DNA of 64,000 nucleotides from Allostreptomyces psammosilenae. Its GTDB lineage: Bacteria; Actinomycetota; Actinomycetes; Streptomycetales; Streptomycetaceae. Below the pieces are notes generated by a model. The model was not told where the DNA came from and ran no database searches. It worked only from the letters and a program-made list of their open reading frames with translations. A program made the position numbers and the translations under genes. This document shows positions 1-9,134 of this stretch, in pieces (the stretch's first letter is position 1; the number at the start of each line of letters is the position of its first letter). The stretch lies in assembly GCF_013407765.1 (NCBI RefSeq), contig NZ_JACBZD010000002.1, positions 506,001-570,000 on the forward strand, read 5' to 3'.

Positions 1-479
1 CGCGGATCCTCCGCCACGCCGCCCGAGCCGGCGCCGCTGCGGCGCAGGACGGTGCGGATGCGGGCGATCAGCTCCTCCAGGTTGAACGGCTTGGTGACGT
101 AGTCGTCGCCGCCCGCGGTGAGGCCGGCGATCTTGTCCTCGGTGGCGTCCCGGGCCGTCAGGAAGAGCACTGGGATCTCCGCCGGTCGGCCGGCCCGCGA
201 CGGCGGCGCGGCCGGGGCGCGCAGCCGTCGCAGGACCTCGAACCCGTCCATGTCGGGCAGCATCACGTCGAGCAGCACCAGGTCCGGTGGGGTGGCGGCG
301 GCGAGCCGCAGGGCCTCCGCCCCGCTGGCCGCCGAGGTGACGGTGAAGCCGGCGAAGCGGAGGGTGGCGGACAGCAGCTCGCGCAGGTTCGGTTCGTCGT
401 CCACCACCAGCAGGTGTTCCGCCGCCGGCCGGCCGCCGCCCGCCCCGCCGTGCTCCCGAGCAATCTCCCGACTCGTCAT
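1..479 (-). CDS. OmpR-type response regulator, receiver domain (3'-truncated by window edge)
   Basis: Two-component response regulator, cytoplasmic. Reading the minus strand from the ATG gives a receiver domain: acidic pair DD27-28, phospho-acceptor D71 in LVLLDVML, T108 in VLFLTA and K130 in DYVTKPF. A Pro/Ala/Arg insert of about 11 residues lies between the alpha-3 region and beta-4 and is unusual. The frame stays open to the window start, so the winged-helix output domain and any partner kinase lie outside. It follows the streptophobe gene by about 40 bases on the same strand, so it may be the last gene of the ABC operon. The three 11-bp-phased repeats ahead of that operon fit binding by an OmpR-family regulator such as this one (inference). 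Confidence 0.85.
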   Translation of the reverse strand, partial: MTSREIAREHGGAGGGRPAAEHLLVVDDEPNLRELLSATLRFAGFTVTSAASGAEALRLAAATPPDLVLLDVMLPDMDGFEVLRRLRAPAAPPSRAGRPAEIPVLFLTARDATEDKIAGLTAGGDDYVTKPFNLEELIARIRTVLRRSGAGSGGVAEDP

Positions 480-518
480 CCGCCACCCGCCGTCCGTGCC
501 GATCGCTGTCCCAGGCGG

Positions 519-2527
<2,009 letters not shown>

Positions 2528-2528
<1 letters not shown>

Positions 2529-3481
2529 CAGGCGTCCCGGAGGCGGAAGGTCGCGACGGCGACGGCGTGGACGACGAGGAGGGTGGCGCACAGCAGCGCG
2601 AAACCGTCCCACGGCGCCAGCGCGACGGCGGGGTCGTACCGGACGGTGGTGATCTGGGTGCCGGCGGTCGTCGGCCAGTACTTCACCAGCACCTCCGACC
2701 AGCTCGCCGGGAGCAGGTTGGCCACGACCGGGATCAGCAGCGTGGCGCTGACCAGGGTGGCGACCGCGGCGGCGGTGGAGCGGTAGAGCACCCCGAGCGC
2801 GACGCCCAGCAGGGCCACCGCGGCGAGGTAGAGACCCACGCCCACCACCGCGCGCAGCGTGCCGGGATCGCCCAGGGTGTCCCGTGGGACGTCCTGGGCG
2901 CCGAGCACGTACTGCCCGGAGAAGAAGGCCGCGAAGCCGGCGACCACGCCGACGACCAGCACGACGGCGGCGATCACGATCGACTTGGCCGCCAGCAGCC
3001 GGATCCGGTGCGGAAGCACGGTCAGGCTGGTGCGGACCATGCCGGTGGCGTACTCGGAGGTGACGGCCAGCGCGCCGAGGGTGCCCACGACCAACTGGGC
3101 GATGACGACGCTGTTCAGGCTGACCGCAGTGGGGTCGAAGGCCGCCCGGAACTCGGGGGCCTGCTGGTACTCGCGGGCGCTGGCGAAGGCGAAGACCGCG
3201 GCAACGCCGGCACCGACGAGGACCACCGCGACCAGCGAGTAGACGGTGGAGCGCAGCGTGCGCAGCTTGGTCCACTCGGCGTGCAGGGTGTGGCGGAAGG
3301 TGGTCCGCGGCCAGGAGGCGGCGGGCGGGCGCGTGGTGGCGGGCGCCTCGACCGGTCCAGATCCACTGGTCGGGGCGGATGCGGTGGCGTCGGTGGTGGT
3401 GGCGGCGTCGGTGGTGGTGGGGGCCGTGCTGGGGACCGTGGAGGCGGCCTCCGGGGTGGAGCCGGTCGTGGTGGTGGTCAT
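2528..3481 (-). CDS. ABC-2 type transporter permease
   Basis: Permease of about 317 residues. A Thr/Ala/Pro-rich cytoplasmic N-terminus (residues 1-60) leads into the motif HAEWTKLRTLRST, which is typical of ABC-2 permeases in Streptomyces. About six hydrophobic segments follow, including SLVAVVLVGAGVAAVFAF, the VVIAQLVVGTLGALAVT region with SEYATGMVR just after it, and AATLVSATLLIPVVANLL. The SEYxTGMVR motif after the second segment is also family-typical. The start overlaps the ATPase stop by four bases (ATGA), so translation is coupled. Partner of the ATPase upstream; probable export or drug/peptide resistance, substrate unknown. Confidence 0.9.
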
Positions 3482-4416
3482 GCCCCGCCCTCCCCGTGCA
3501 CCGAGTACTCGACGCTGTCGCGCGTCATCCGCAGGTACGCCTCCTCCAGGGAGGTGTGGCGCGGGGACAGCTCGGCCAGCGGGATGCCCTCGGCGACGGC
3601 GATCCGGCCGATCTGCGCCCCGGTGAGGTCGGTGACCACCAGGCGGTCACCGTCGCCGCCGGCCTCCTCGACCGCCACCTCGGCGCCGGCCGCGCGCAGC
3701 GGGCCGGCCAGCCGCTCGCCGTCCCCGGCCTCGGCCGTGTGCACCAGGACGGAGCTGTCGGACTGCGTCCGCACGAAATCCTCGATGCCGGTGTCGGCGA
3801 TCAGGCGGCCCCGGCCGATCACGATCAGGTGGTCGGCGGTCAGCGCCATCTCGCTCATCAGGTGGCTGGAGAGCAGCACGGTGCGGCCCTCGGCCGCGAG
3901 CCGGCGCATCAGCGTGCGGATCCACAGGATGCCCTCGGGGTCGAGGCCGTTGACCGGCTCGTCCAGCATGAGCACCTCGGGATCGCCGAGGAGGGCGGCG
4001 GCGATGCCCAGGCGCTGGCTCATGCCGAGCGAGAAGGTGCCGGCGCGGCGGTGCGCGGCGCCCTTCAGGCCCACGTCCGCCAGCACCTCGTCCACCCGGC
4101 GGGCGGGTATGCCGTTGCTGTGGGCCAGCCAGAGCAGGTGGTTGCGGGCCGTCCGCCCGCCGTGGACGGCCTTGGCGTCCAGCAGGGCGCCGACCGTGCG
4201 CATCGGCACGGGCGCGTCCACGTAGGCGCGGCCGGCGACGGTGACCGTGCCGCTGGTGGGGGCGTCCAGGCCGAGGATCATCCGCATCGTGGTCGACTTG
4301 CCGGAGCCGTTGGGGCCCAGGAAGCCGGTGACGACGCCCGGCCGCACGGTGAAGGACAGGTGGTCGACGACGACCTTGTCGCCATAGGACTTGGTGAGCT
4401 GGTCGACGACGATCAC
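3478..4416 (-). CDS. ABC transporter ATP-binding protein
   Basis: Cytoplasmic ATPase subunit of about 312 residues. Walker A is GPNGSGKST (residues 34-42), the signature is SLGMSQRLG (about 129-137), and Walker B with catalytic Glu is VLMLDEP (E153). The switch His follows in LLSSHLMSE. A C-terminal extension of about 90 residues resembles that of DrrA/NatA-like exporters. The GTG start has an upstream GGAGGTG ribosome site. A 20-codon open frame (ATG at 4475) ends in the TGA overlapping this GTG, so a coupled leader peptide is possible. First gene of the minus operon; the heptad repeats lie about 95-120 bases upstream. Confidence 0.92.
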   Translation of the reverse strand: MIVVDQLTKSYGDKVVVDHLSFTVRPGVVTGFLGPNGSGKSTTMRMILGLDAPTSGTVTVAGRAYVDAPVPMRTVGALLDAKAVHGGRTARNHLLWLAHSNGIPARRVDEVLADVGLKGAAHRRAGTFSLGMSQRLGIAAALLGDPEVLMLDEPVNGLDPEGILWIRTLMRRLAAEGRTVLLSSHLMSEMALTADHLIVIGRGRLIADTGIEDFVRTQSDSSVLVHTAEAGDGERLAGPLRAAGAEVAVEEAGGDGDRLVVTDLTGAQIGRIAVAEGIPLAELSPRHTSLEEAYLRMTRDSVEYSVHGEGGA

Positions 4417-4475
4417 CGACGCACCTCCGGGGTCGGGACGGGCGCGTGCTCGCCGCCAGGGTGTGTTTCCTTCAT
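4413..4475 (-). other. Possible 20-codon leader ORF overlapping the ABC ATPase start
   Basis: Starting at ATG 4475 the minus strand reads MKETHPGGEHAPVPTPEVRR and stops at a TGA sharing bases with the ATPase GTG start (GTGA overlap). It has no strong ribosome site of its own. It could be translated and couple into the ATPase, or be chance; I cannot decide from sequence. Confidence 0.3.
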
Positions 4476-4508
4476 GCGGTCAGACTGGCTCGCCGTCCTG
4501 ACCTTCTC

Positions 4509-4537
4509 CTATGAGGGCTCTGTGAGATTCCTGTGAG
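4509..4537 (-). promoter_or_regulatory. Three direct heptad repeats at 11-bp phase (OmpR-family operator candidate)
   Basis: The plus strand shows CTATGAG (4509-4515), CTGTGAG (4520-4526) and CTGTGAG (4531-4537), each starting exactly 11 bases after the last. A weaker match starts at 4498 (CTGACCT). Direct heptamers at one-helical-turn spacing are the classic site of OmpR/SARP-type winged-helix regulators. It sits upstream of the minus ABC operon, which seems to end in an OmpR-type regulator gene, so autoregulation is likely (inference). Confidence 0.65.
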
Positions 4538-4718
4538 TCAGCCGCCCGGCGGGCCGGTGGCGCGGCACACGCGGCCGGCGACGCGCGGGGCGCCCGGAGA
4601 ACTCAGGGAACTCCCAGGAACCTGCCAGGATCCACGCACCCCGCCGGCCGGCCACTGCGCCCCAGAGGTCACACGCGTCACGGCCCACGCCCCGAACGGG
4701 TGGTCCGGCGCCGCGCCG

Positions 4719-4743
4719 GCATGTCCGCCCGGTGGCCGGGTAG
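4719..4743 (+). promoter_or_regulatory. Sigma-B-like promoter of first PPOX gene
   Basis: GCAT, 15 bases, then GGGTAG. This fits the Streptomyces general-stress sigma-B consensus GNNT-N14-16-GGGTAC/T except for the last base. It lies about 65 bases upstream of the start codon. The same element with identical spacing precedes the next two genes. Confidence 0.55.
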
Positions 4744-4809
4744 TCGCATTCCGTCGTGTTGCCGATCGCCCCGCGGCACCGTCCGTCGGGCCGCGGAAGG
4801 AGCCCCGTG

Positions 4810-5211
4810 ATGCCGAAGCCGCCCGTGTCCGAACCCGTCGCCGAACTGCTGGCCAAGGCGAACCCGGCCACCATCACCACGCTGCGCAAGGACGGCACGC
4901 CGGTGTCCGTGGCCACCTGGTACCTGTGGCAGAACGGCCAGGTGCTGGTGAACATGGACGTCAGCCGCAAGCGGCTGGAGCACATGCGGCGCGACCCCCG
5001 GGTGGCGCTCACCGTGCTGGACTCCGACGGCTGGTACCGGCACGTCTCCCTCCAGGGGCGCGTGGCGCGGCTCTACACGGACGGCGACCTGACGGACATC
5101 GACCGCCTGGCCCGCCACTACATCGGCAAGCAGTACCCGGAGCGCTCCCGCGGCCGGGTCAGCGCCCTGATCGACATCGACCAGTGGTTCGCCTGGGGCA
5201 TCGACGACTGA
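4810..5211 (+). CDS. PPOX-class (pyridoxamine-phosphate-oxidase-like split barrel) flavin/F420-dependent protein, copy 1
   Basis: A 133-residue cytoplasmic protein of the split-barrel FMN/F420 oxidoreductase superfamily. Family features: the early strand pair around TITTLRKDGTPVS, VLVNMDVSRKRLEHMRRDPRVAL, and the late WYRHVSLQGRVARLYTDGD. ATG 4810 is chosen over the GTG just before it because GGAAGGAG sits at the correct distance of about seven bases. It is a clear paralogue of the next gene (about half identical by eye), and the upstream DNA is duplicated too. Putative electron-transfer or detoxifying reductase; substrate unknown. The sigma-B-like promoter suggests stress induction. Confidence 0.88.
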   Translation: MPKPPVSEPVAELLAKANPATITTLRKDGTPVSVATWYLWQNGQVLVNMDVSRKRLEHMRRDPRVALTVLDSDGWYRHVSLQGRVARLYTDGDLTDIDRLARHYIGKQYPERSRGRVSALIDIDQWFAWGIDD

Positions 5212-5261
5212 GCCGCGCCCGGCTCGCCGACCCGTTCCACCCGACCCGCGACCAGGGCCGC

Positions 5262-5408
5262 AACCCCCCGTAGGAGGGCCGCGAGACCCCCTTCTTCAGG
5301 ATCCCACGCGGTGTCAGCGGGTCGCAGCCCCCGATTTCCGCCTGTGGAAAACTCCGCCACTCGCGCCTGTGGAAAACTCCGGCACTTCCGCCTGTGGGCG
5401 ACTCCGTC
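5262..5408 (+). repeat. Dispersed intergenic repeat, diverged copy, with three 25-bp tandem units
   Basis: Contains GACCCCCTTCTTCAGGATCC followed by CACGCGGTG, matching the left half of the repeats near 50.05 and 50.23 kb. It then ends in three tandem 25-base units, each carrying CGCCTGTGG (TGTGGAAAA at 5343 and 5368, TGTGGGCGA at 5393). The reverse complement TTTTCCACA is one base from the DnaA-box TTGTCCACA. Together with a duplicated promoter further on, this fills the gap between the two PPOX genes; no gene is seen here. Confidence 0.6.
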
Positions 5409-5498
5409 CCACGCCACCCGGCCGGGCGGCGCAGCTTAGCTCGGGCGGGTGCCGGCCGCACCCCCGGACGGGGGAACGGGTGGTTCGGCACCGGCGCG

Positions 5499-5523
5499 GC
5501 ATGGTGGTCGGGTGGCCGGGTAA
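5499..5523 (+). promoter_or_regulatory. Sigma-B-like promoter of second PPOX gene
   Basis: GCAT-N15-GGGTAA, with flanks (GAACGGGTGGTTCGG upstream, GGTGGCC inside the spacer) very like those of the first PPOX promoter. The promoter was therefore duplicated together with the gene. Confidence 0.55.
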
Positions 5524-5571
5524 CCCGGACGCGTCAGGCACCCGCAGTCTCACGTCGACAAGGAGCCCGCG

Positions 5572-5970
5572 ATGCCGAACGCCCCTGTTTCCGCCGAGGT
5601 CGCGAAGATGCTCACCAAGGCGAACCCCGCGGTCCTCACCACGCTGCGCCGGGACGGCACGCCGGTCTCCGGAACCGCCTGGTACCTGTGGCTGGGCGAC
5701 CGGATCCTGGTGAACATGGACGAGGGCCGCAAGAGCCTGGAGCACCTGCGCCGCGACCCCCGCGTCGCCATGGCCATCATGGACACGGAGGACTGGGACC
5801 GGCACGTCGGCATCCAGGGCCGGGTGACCACCCTGTACCCGGACGTCGGGCTGGCCGGCCTGGACCGGCTGTGCATGCACTACCTCGGCACGGAGTACCC
5901 GGAGCGGGAGCACGAGCGGGTCAACGGCGTGATCGAGATCGACCGCTGGTTCCCCTGGGGCTTCGACTGA
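5572..5970 (+). CDS. PPOX-class split-barrel flavin/F420-dependent protein, copy 2
   Basis: A 132-residue paralogue of the preceding PPOX protein. Shared blocks are KANPA..TTLRRDGTPVS, WYLW, ILVNMDEGRKSLEHLRRDPRVA, HVGIQGRV.TLY and the C-terminal EIDRWFPWGFD (compare DIDQWFAWGIDD). Probably a cytoplasmic FMN- or F420-binding reductase. Gene order, promoter duplication and similarity argue for tandem duplication in place. The sequences have diverged enough that the copies may have different substrates. Transcribed toward catalase but with its own promoter; the next gene also has one. Confidence 0.88.
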   Translation: MPNAPVSAEVAKMLTKANPAVLTTLRRDGTPVSGTAWYLWLGDRILVNMDEGRKSLEHLRRDPRVAMAIMDTEDWDRHVGIQGRVTTLYPDVGLAGLDRLCMHYLGTEYPEREHERVNGVIEIDRWFPWGFD

Positions 5971-6070
5971 CCGCACCGCCGCCTCCGCCCGGCCCCCGCG
6001 GCCCGCTGCGCCCGACGGGCCCGCCGTGACGTCGGCCCAGGCCGCGACCACCGGGACGACCCTTCCGCGT

Positions 6071-6095
6071 GAATCGCCGGCCCCGCTCGGGGTAA
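6071..6095 (+). promoter_or_regulatory. Sigma-B-like promoter of catalase
   Basis: GAAT-N15-GGGTAA about 60 bases upstream of the catalase ATG, the third element in this block with the same spacing. In S. coelicolor the catB catalase is known to be sigma-B dependent, which agrees. Confidence 0.6.
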
Positions 6096-6153
6096 CCGGG
6101 CGGGGCCGGCACCGGAGCCGGGACGGAACCCCCGAAAGCAGCGGAAGGTACCC

Positions 6154-7812
6154 ATGACCGACGTCTCCAGCCTGGGCCCTGAGGAAGGCGACAAGCGGGA
6201 AGTCCTCACCAACCGCCAGGGCCACCCGGTCTACGACAACCAGAACCAGCGCACGGTCGGGGCCCGCGGCCCGGCGACGCTGGAGAACTACCAGTTCCTG
6301 GAGAAGATCAGCCACTTCGACCGCGAGCGGATCCCCGAGCGCGTGGTGCACGCCCGCGGCGCCGTCGCGTTCGGCTACTTCGAGGCGTACGGCGCCTGGG
6401 GCGACGAACCCATCGACCGCTACACCCGCGCCAAGCTCTTCCAGGAGCGCGGCAAACGGACCCCGGTGGCCATCCGCTTCTCCACCGTCATCGGCGGCCA
6501 CGACTCCTCCGAGGCCGCCCGCGACCCGCGCGGCTTCGCCGTGAAGTTCTACACCGAGGACGGCAACTGGGACCTGGTCGGCAACAACCTCGCGGTGTTC
6601 TTCATCCGCGACGCCATCAAGTTCCCGGACGTCATCCACGCCCTCAAGCCCGACCCGGTGACCTTCCGGGACGATCCGAACCGGGTCTTCGACTTCATGT
6701 CGCAGACCCCCGAGGCCATGCACATGCTGGTCAACCTGTTCAGCCCGCGCGGCATCCCGTCGGACTACCGGCACATGCAGGGGTTCGGCGTGAACACCTA
6801 CAAGTGGGAGAACGCGCGCGGAGAGACCCGGCTGGTCAAGTACACCTGGATGCCCAAGCAGGGCGTGCGCAGCCTCACCGAGGCGGACGCCGCGAACATC
6901 CAGGCCGGCGACGTCGGGCACGCCACCCGCGACCTGCGCGACGCGATCGACCGCGGCGACCACCCGGAGTGGGAGCTGCTGGTCCAGATGATGAGCGACG
7001 ACGAGCACTCCGAGCTGGACTTCGACCCGCTGGACGACACCAAGACCTGGCCGGAGAACGAGTTCCCGCCCCGGGCGGTCGGCAAGATGGTGCTGGACCG
7101 CAACACCACCGACCACTTCACCGAGAACGAGCAGATCGCCTTCGGCACCGGCGTGCTGGTCGACGGCCTGGATTTCTCCGACGACAAGATGCTGGTCGGC
7201 CGCACCTTCGCCTACAGCGACACCCAGCGCTACCGCGTCGGCCCCAACTACCTGCAACTGCCGGTCAACCGGCCCAAGTCCGCCCCGGTGCGCACCAACC
7301 AGCGCGACGGCCAGATGGCGTACTACGTGGACGAGTCCGGGGAGAACCCGCACGTCAACTACGAGCCGTCGATCCGGGGCGGCCTGCGCGAGGGCCAGTA
7401 CCCCACCACCGACGACGAGGGCCCGGTGATCACCGGGCAGGTCACCCGCAAGCGCATCCCGCGCACCAACGACTACCAGCAGGCCGGGCAGCGCTTCCGG
7501 CTGATGGAGGAGTGGGAGCGGGACGACCTGGTGGACAACTTCGCCTCCCAGCTGGCCGCCTGCGACCGGCCGATCCAGGAACGGATGGTGTGGCACTTCC
7601 TCCTGGTGGAGGACGAGCTCGGGCTGCGGGTCGGCGACCGCCTCGGCATCACCCCGGCCGACGTCCGCCACCTGAAGCCGCTGGCCAGCCAGACCTTCAC
7701 CGAGGAGGACGGGCAGCGGCTGGCCAACCTCGGCGACAACGGCCCCCGGGACGTCAGCAACCTCACCATGACGCACTGCGTCCCCAACGAACGGGTGGTG
7801 GTCGAGCGGTAG
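6154..7812 (+). CDS. Monofunctional heme catalase
   Basis: Disproportionates hydrogen peroxide to water and oxygen in the cytoplasm. At 552 residues it is a little longer than the small-subunit (clade 3) catalases it resembles. Distal His66 lies in [15 protein letters not shown], the catalytic Asn in [13 protein letters not shown] (about 145), and the proximal heme ligand Tyr354 in [17 protein letters not shown]. All key residues are present. A GGAAGG ribosome site precedes the ATG. Its promoter type is shared with the two PPOX genes upstream, suggesting a small stress regulon. Gene name (katA or catB) cannot be assigned safely from sequence alone. Confidence 0.95.
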   Translation: MTDVSSLGPEEGDKREVLTNRQGHPVYDNQNQRTVGARGPATLENYQFLEKISHFDRERIPERVVHARGAVAFGYFEAYGAWGDEPIDRYTRAKLFQERGKRTPVAIRFSTVIGGHDSSEAARDPRGFAVKFYTEDGNWDLVGNNLAVFFIRDAIKFPDVIHALKPDPVTFRDDPNRVFDFMSQTPEAMHMLVNLFSPRGIPSDYRHMQGFGVNTYKWENARGETRLVKYTWMPKQGVRSLTEADAANIQAGDVGHATRDLRDAIDRGDHPEWELLVQMMSDDEHSELDFDPLDDTKTWPENEFPPRAVGKMVLDRNTTDHFTENEQIAFGTGVLVDGLDFSDDKMLVGRTFAYSDTQRYRVGPNYLQLPVNRPKSAPVRTNQRDGQMAYYVDESGENPHVNYEPSIRGGLREGQYPTTDDEGPVITGQVTRKRIPRTNDYQQAGQRFRLMEEWERDDLVDNFASQLAACDRPIQERMVWHFLLVEDELGLRVGDRLGITPADVRHLKPLASQTFTEEDGQRLANLGDNGPRDVSNLTMTHCVPNERVVVER

Positions 7813-7997
7813 CCCGGCCCGGGGCGGCGGAGCCGGGCGGTGGCGGCGGAGCCGGCCGGGGACGGCCGGGGCCCCCGGGTGTCAGTGGCGGCGGGCATGG
7901 TGGATACCAGACCGAGCGGCACGGCGGACGGCAGTCCGGCGGAGCCTCACAGATCGGTCACGCCACGTCTGTTGACGCCCCGAGGGGGAGTAACGCC

Positions 7998-9134
7998 ATG
8001 TCCACCGCCGCCACCGACCTCGACGCCCCCGGCACCGGCTCCGCCGCGCCGGCGCCGGCCCTGCGCCCGCACGCCGAGCAGGCGTTCGCCGAGGAGCTGG
8101 CCGCGCTCGCCGCCGCCGACGACCGCCCCCGCCCGGCCCGCTGGAAGATGTCCCCGTGGGCCGTGGCCACCTACCTGCTCGGCGGCACCCTCCCCGACGG
8201 CACCGAGATCACCCCCAAGTACATCGGCCCGCGCCGGGTCATCGAGGTCGCCGTCACCACCCTGGCCACCGACCGGGCCCTGCTGCTCCTCGGCGTCCCC
8301 GGCACCGCCAAGACGTGGGTGTCCGAGCACCTCGCGGCGGCCGTCAGCGGCGACTCCACCCTGCTGGTCCAGGGCACCGCCGGCACCCCGGAGGAGGCCA
8401 TCCGCTACGGCTGGAACTACGCCCAGCTGCTCACCAAGGGCCCGAGCCGGGACGCCCTGGTGCCCAGCCCGGTGATGCGGGCCATGGCCGAGGGCGGCAT
8501 CGCCCGCGTCGAGGAGCTGACCCGCATCCCGGCCGACGTGCAGGACACCCTGATCACCATCCTGTCCGAGAAGACGCTGCCGGTGCCGGAGCTCGGCGAG
8601 GAGGTGCAGGCCGTCCGCGGCTTCAACCTGATAGCCACCGCCAACGACCGCGACCGCGGCGTCAACGACCTCTCCAGCGCGCTGCGCCGCCGCTTCAACA
8701 CGGTCGTGCTGCCGCTGCCGGGCAGCGTGGAGGACGAGGTGGACATCGTCTCCCGCCGCGTCGAGCAACTCGGCCGCTCGCTGGACCTGCCGCGGCTCCC
8801 GGACGGCTTCGAGGAGATCCGCCGGGTGGTGACCGTCTTCCGCGAGCTGCGCGACGGCGTGACGGCGGACGGCCGCACCAAGGTGAAGTCCCCCTCCGGC
8901 ACGCTCTCCACCGCCGAGGCCATCTCGGTGGTCACCGCCGGGCTGGCGCTGGCCGCGCACTTCGGCGACGGAGTGCTGCGCCCGTCGGACGTCGCGGCCG
9001 GCATCCAGGGCGCCGTCGTCCGTGACCCGTCCGCCGACACCCAGATCTGGCACGAGTACCTGGAGACGGTCGTCCGCGAGCGCGACGGCTGGAAGGACTT
9101 CTACCGCGCCTGCCGCGAGGTGCCGGCCCGATGA
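7998..9134 (+). CDS. MoxR-family AAA+ ATPase
   Basis: A 378-residue AAA+ ATPase of the MoxR type, which usually works with a VWA-domain partner in remodelling or metal-cofactor loading. Walker A is GVPGTAKTW (about residue 98), a MoxR-like form of GxxGxxK. Sensor 1 is FNLIATANDRD, and the arginine-finger region is SSALRRRFNTVVLPLP. The ATG is preceded by GGGGGAG at seven bases; longer in-frame readings run through the catalase gene and are not real. Its stop overlaps the next start (ATGA), so it is coupled to the DUF5682 gene, and the VWA gene follows. Confidence 0.92.
   Translation: MSTAATDLDAPGTGSAAPAPALRPHAEQAFAEELAALAAADDRPRPARWKMSPWAVATYLLGGTLPDGTEITPKYIGPRRVIEVAVTTLATDRALLLLGVPGTAKTWVSEHLAAAVSGDSTLLVQGTAGTPEEAIRYGWNYAQLLTKGPSRDALVPSPVMRAMAEGGIARVEELTRIPADVQDTLITILSEKTLPVPELGEEVQAVRGFNLIATANDRDRGVNDLSSALRRRFNTVVLPLPGSVEDEVDIVSRRVEQLGRSLDLPRLPDGFEEIRRVVTVFRELRDGVTADGRTKVKSPSGTLSTAEAISVVTAGLALAAHFGDGVLRPSDVAAGIQGAVVRDPSADTQIWHEYLETVVRERDGWKDFYRACREVPAR

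Noticed and set aside
5343-5401. DnaA boxes as replication origin
   Set aside because: Only three degenerate boxes and no origin genes; the locus is part of a dispersed repeat.
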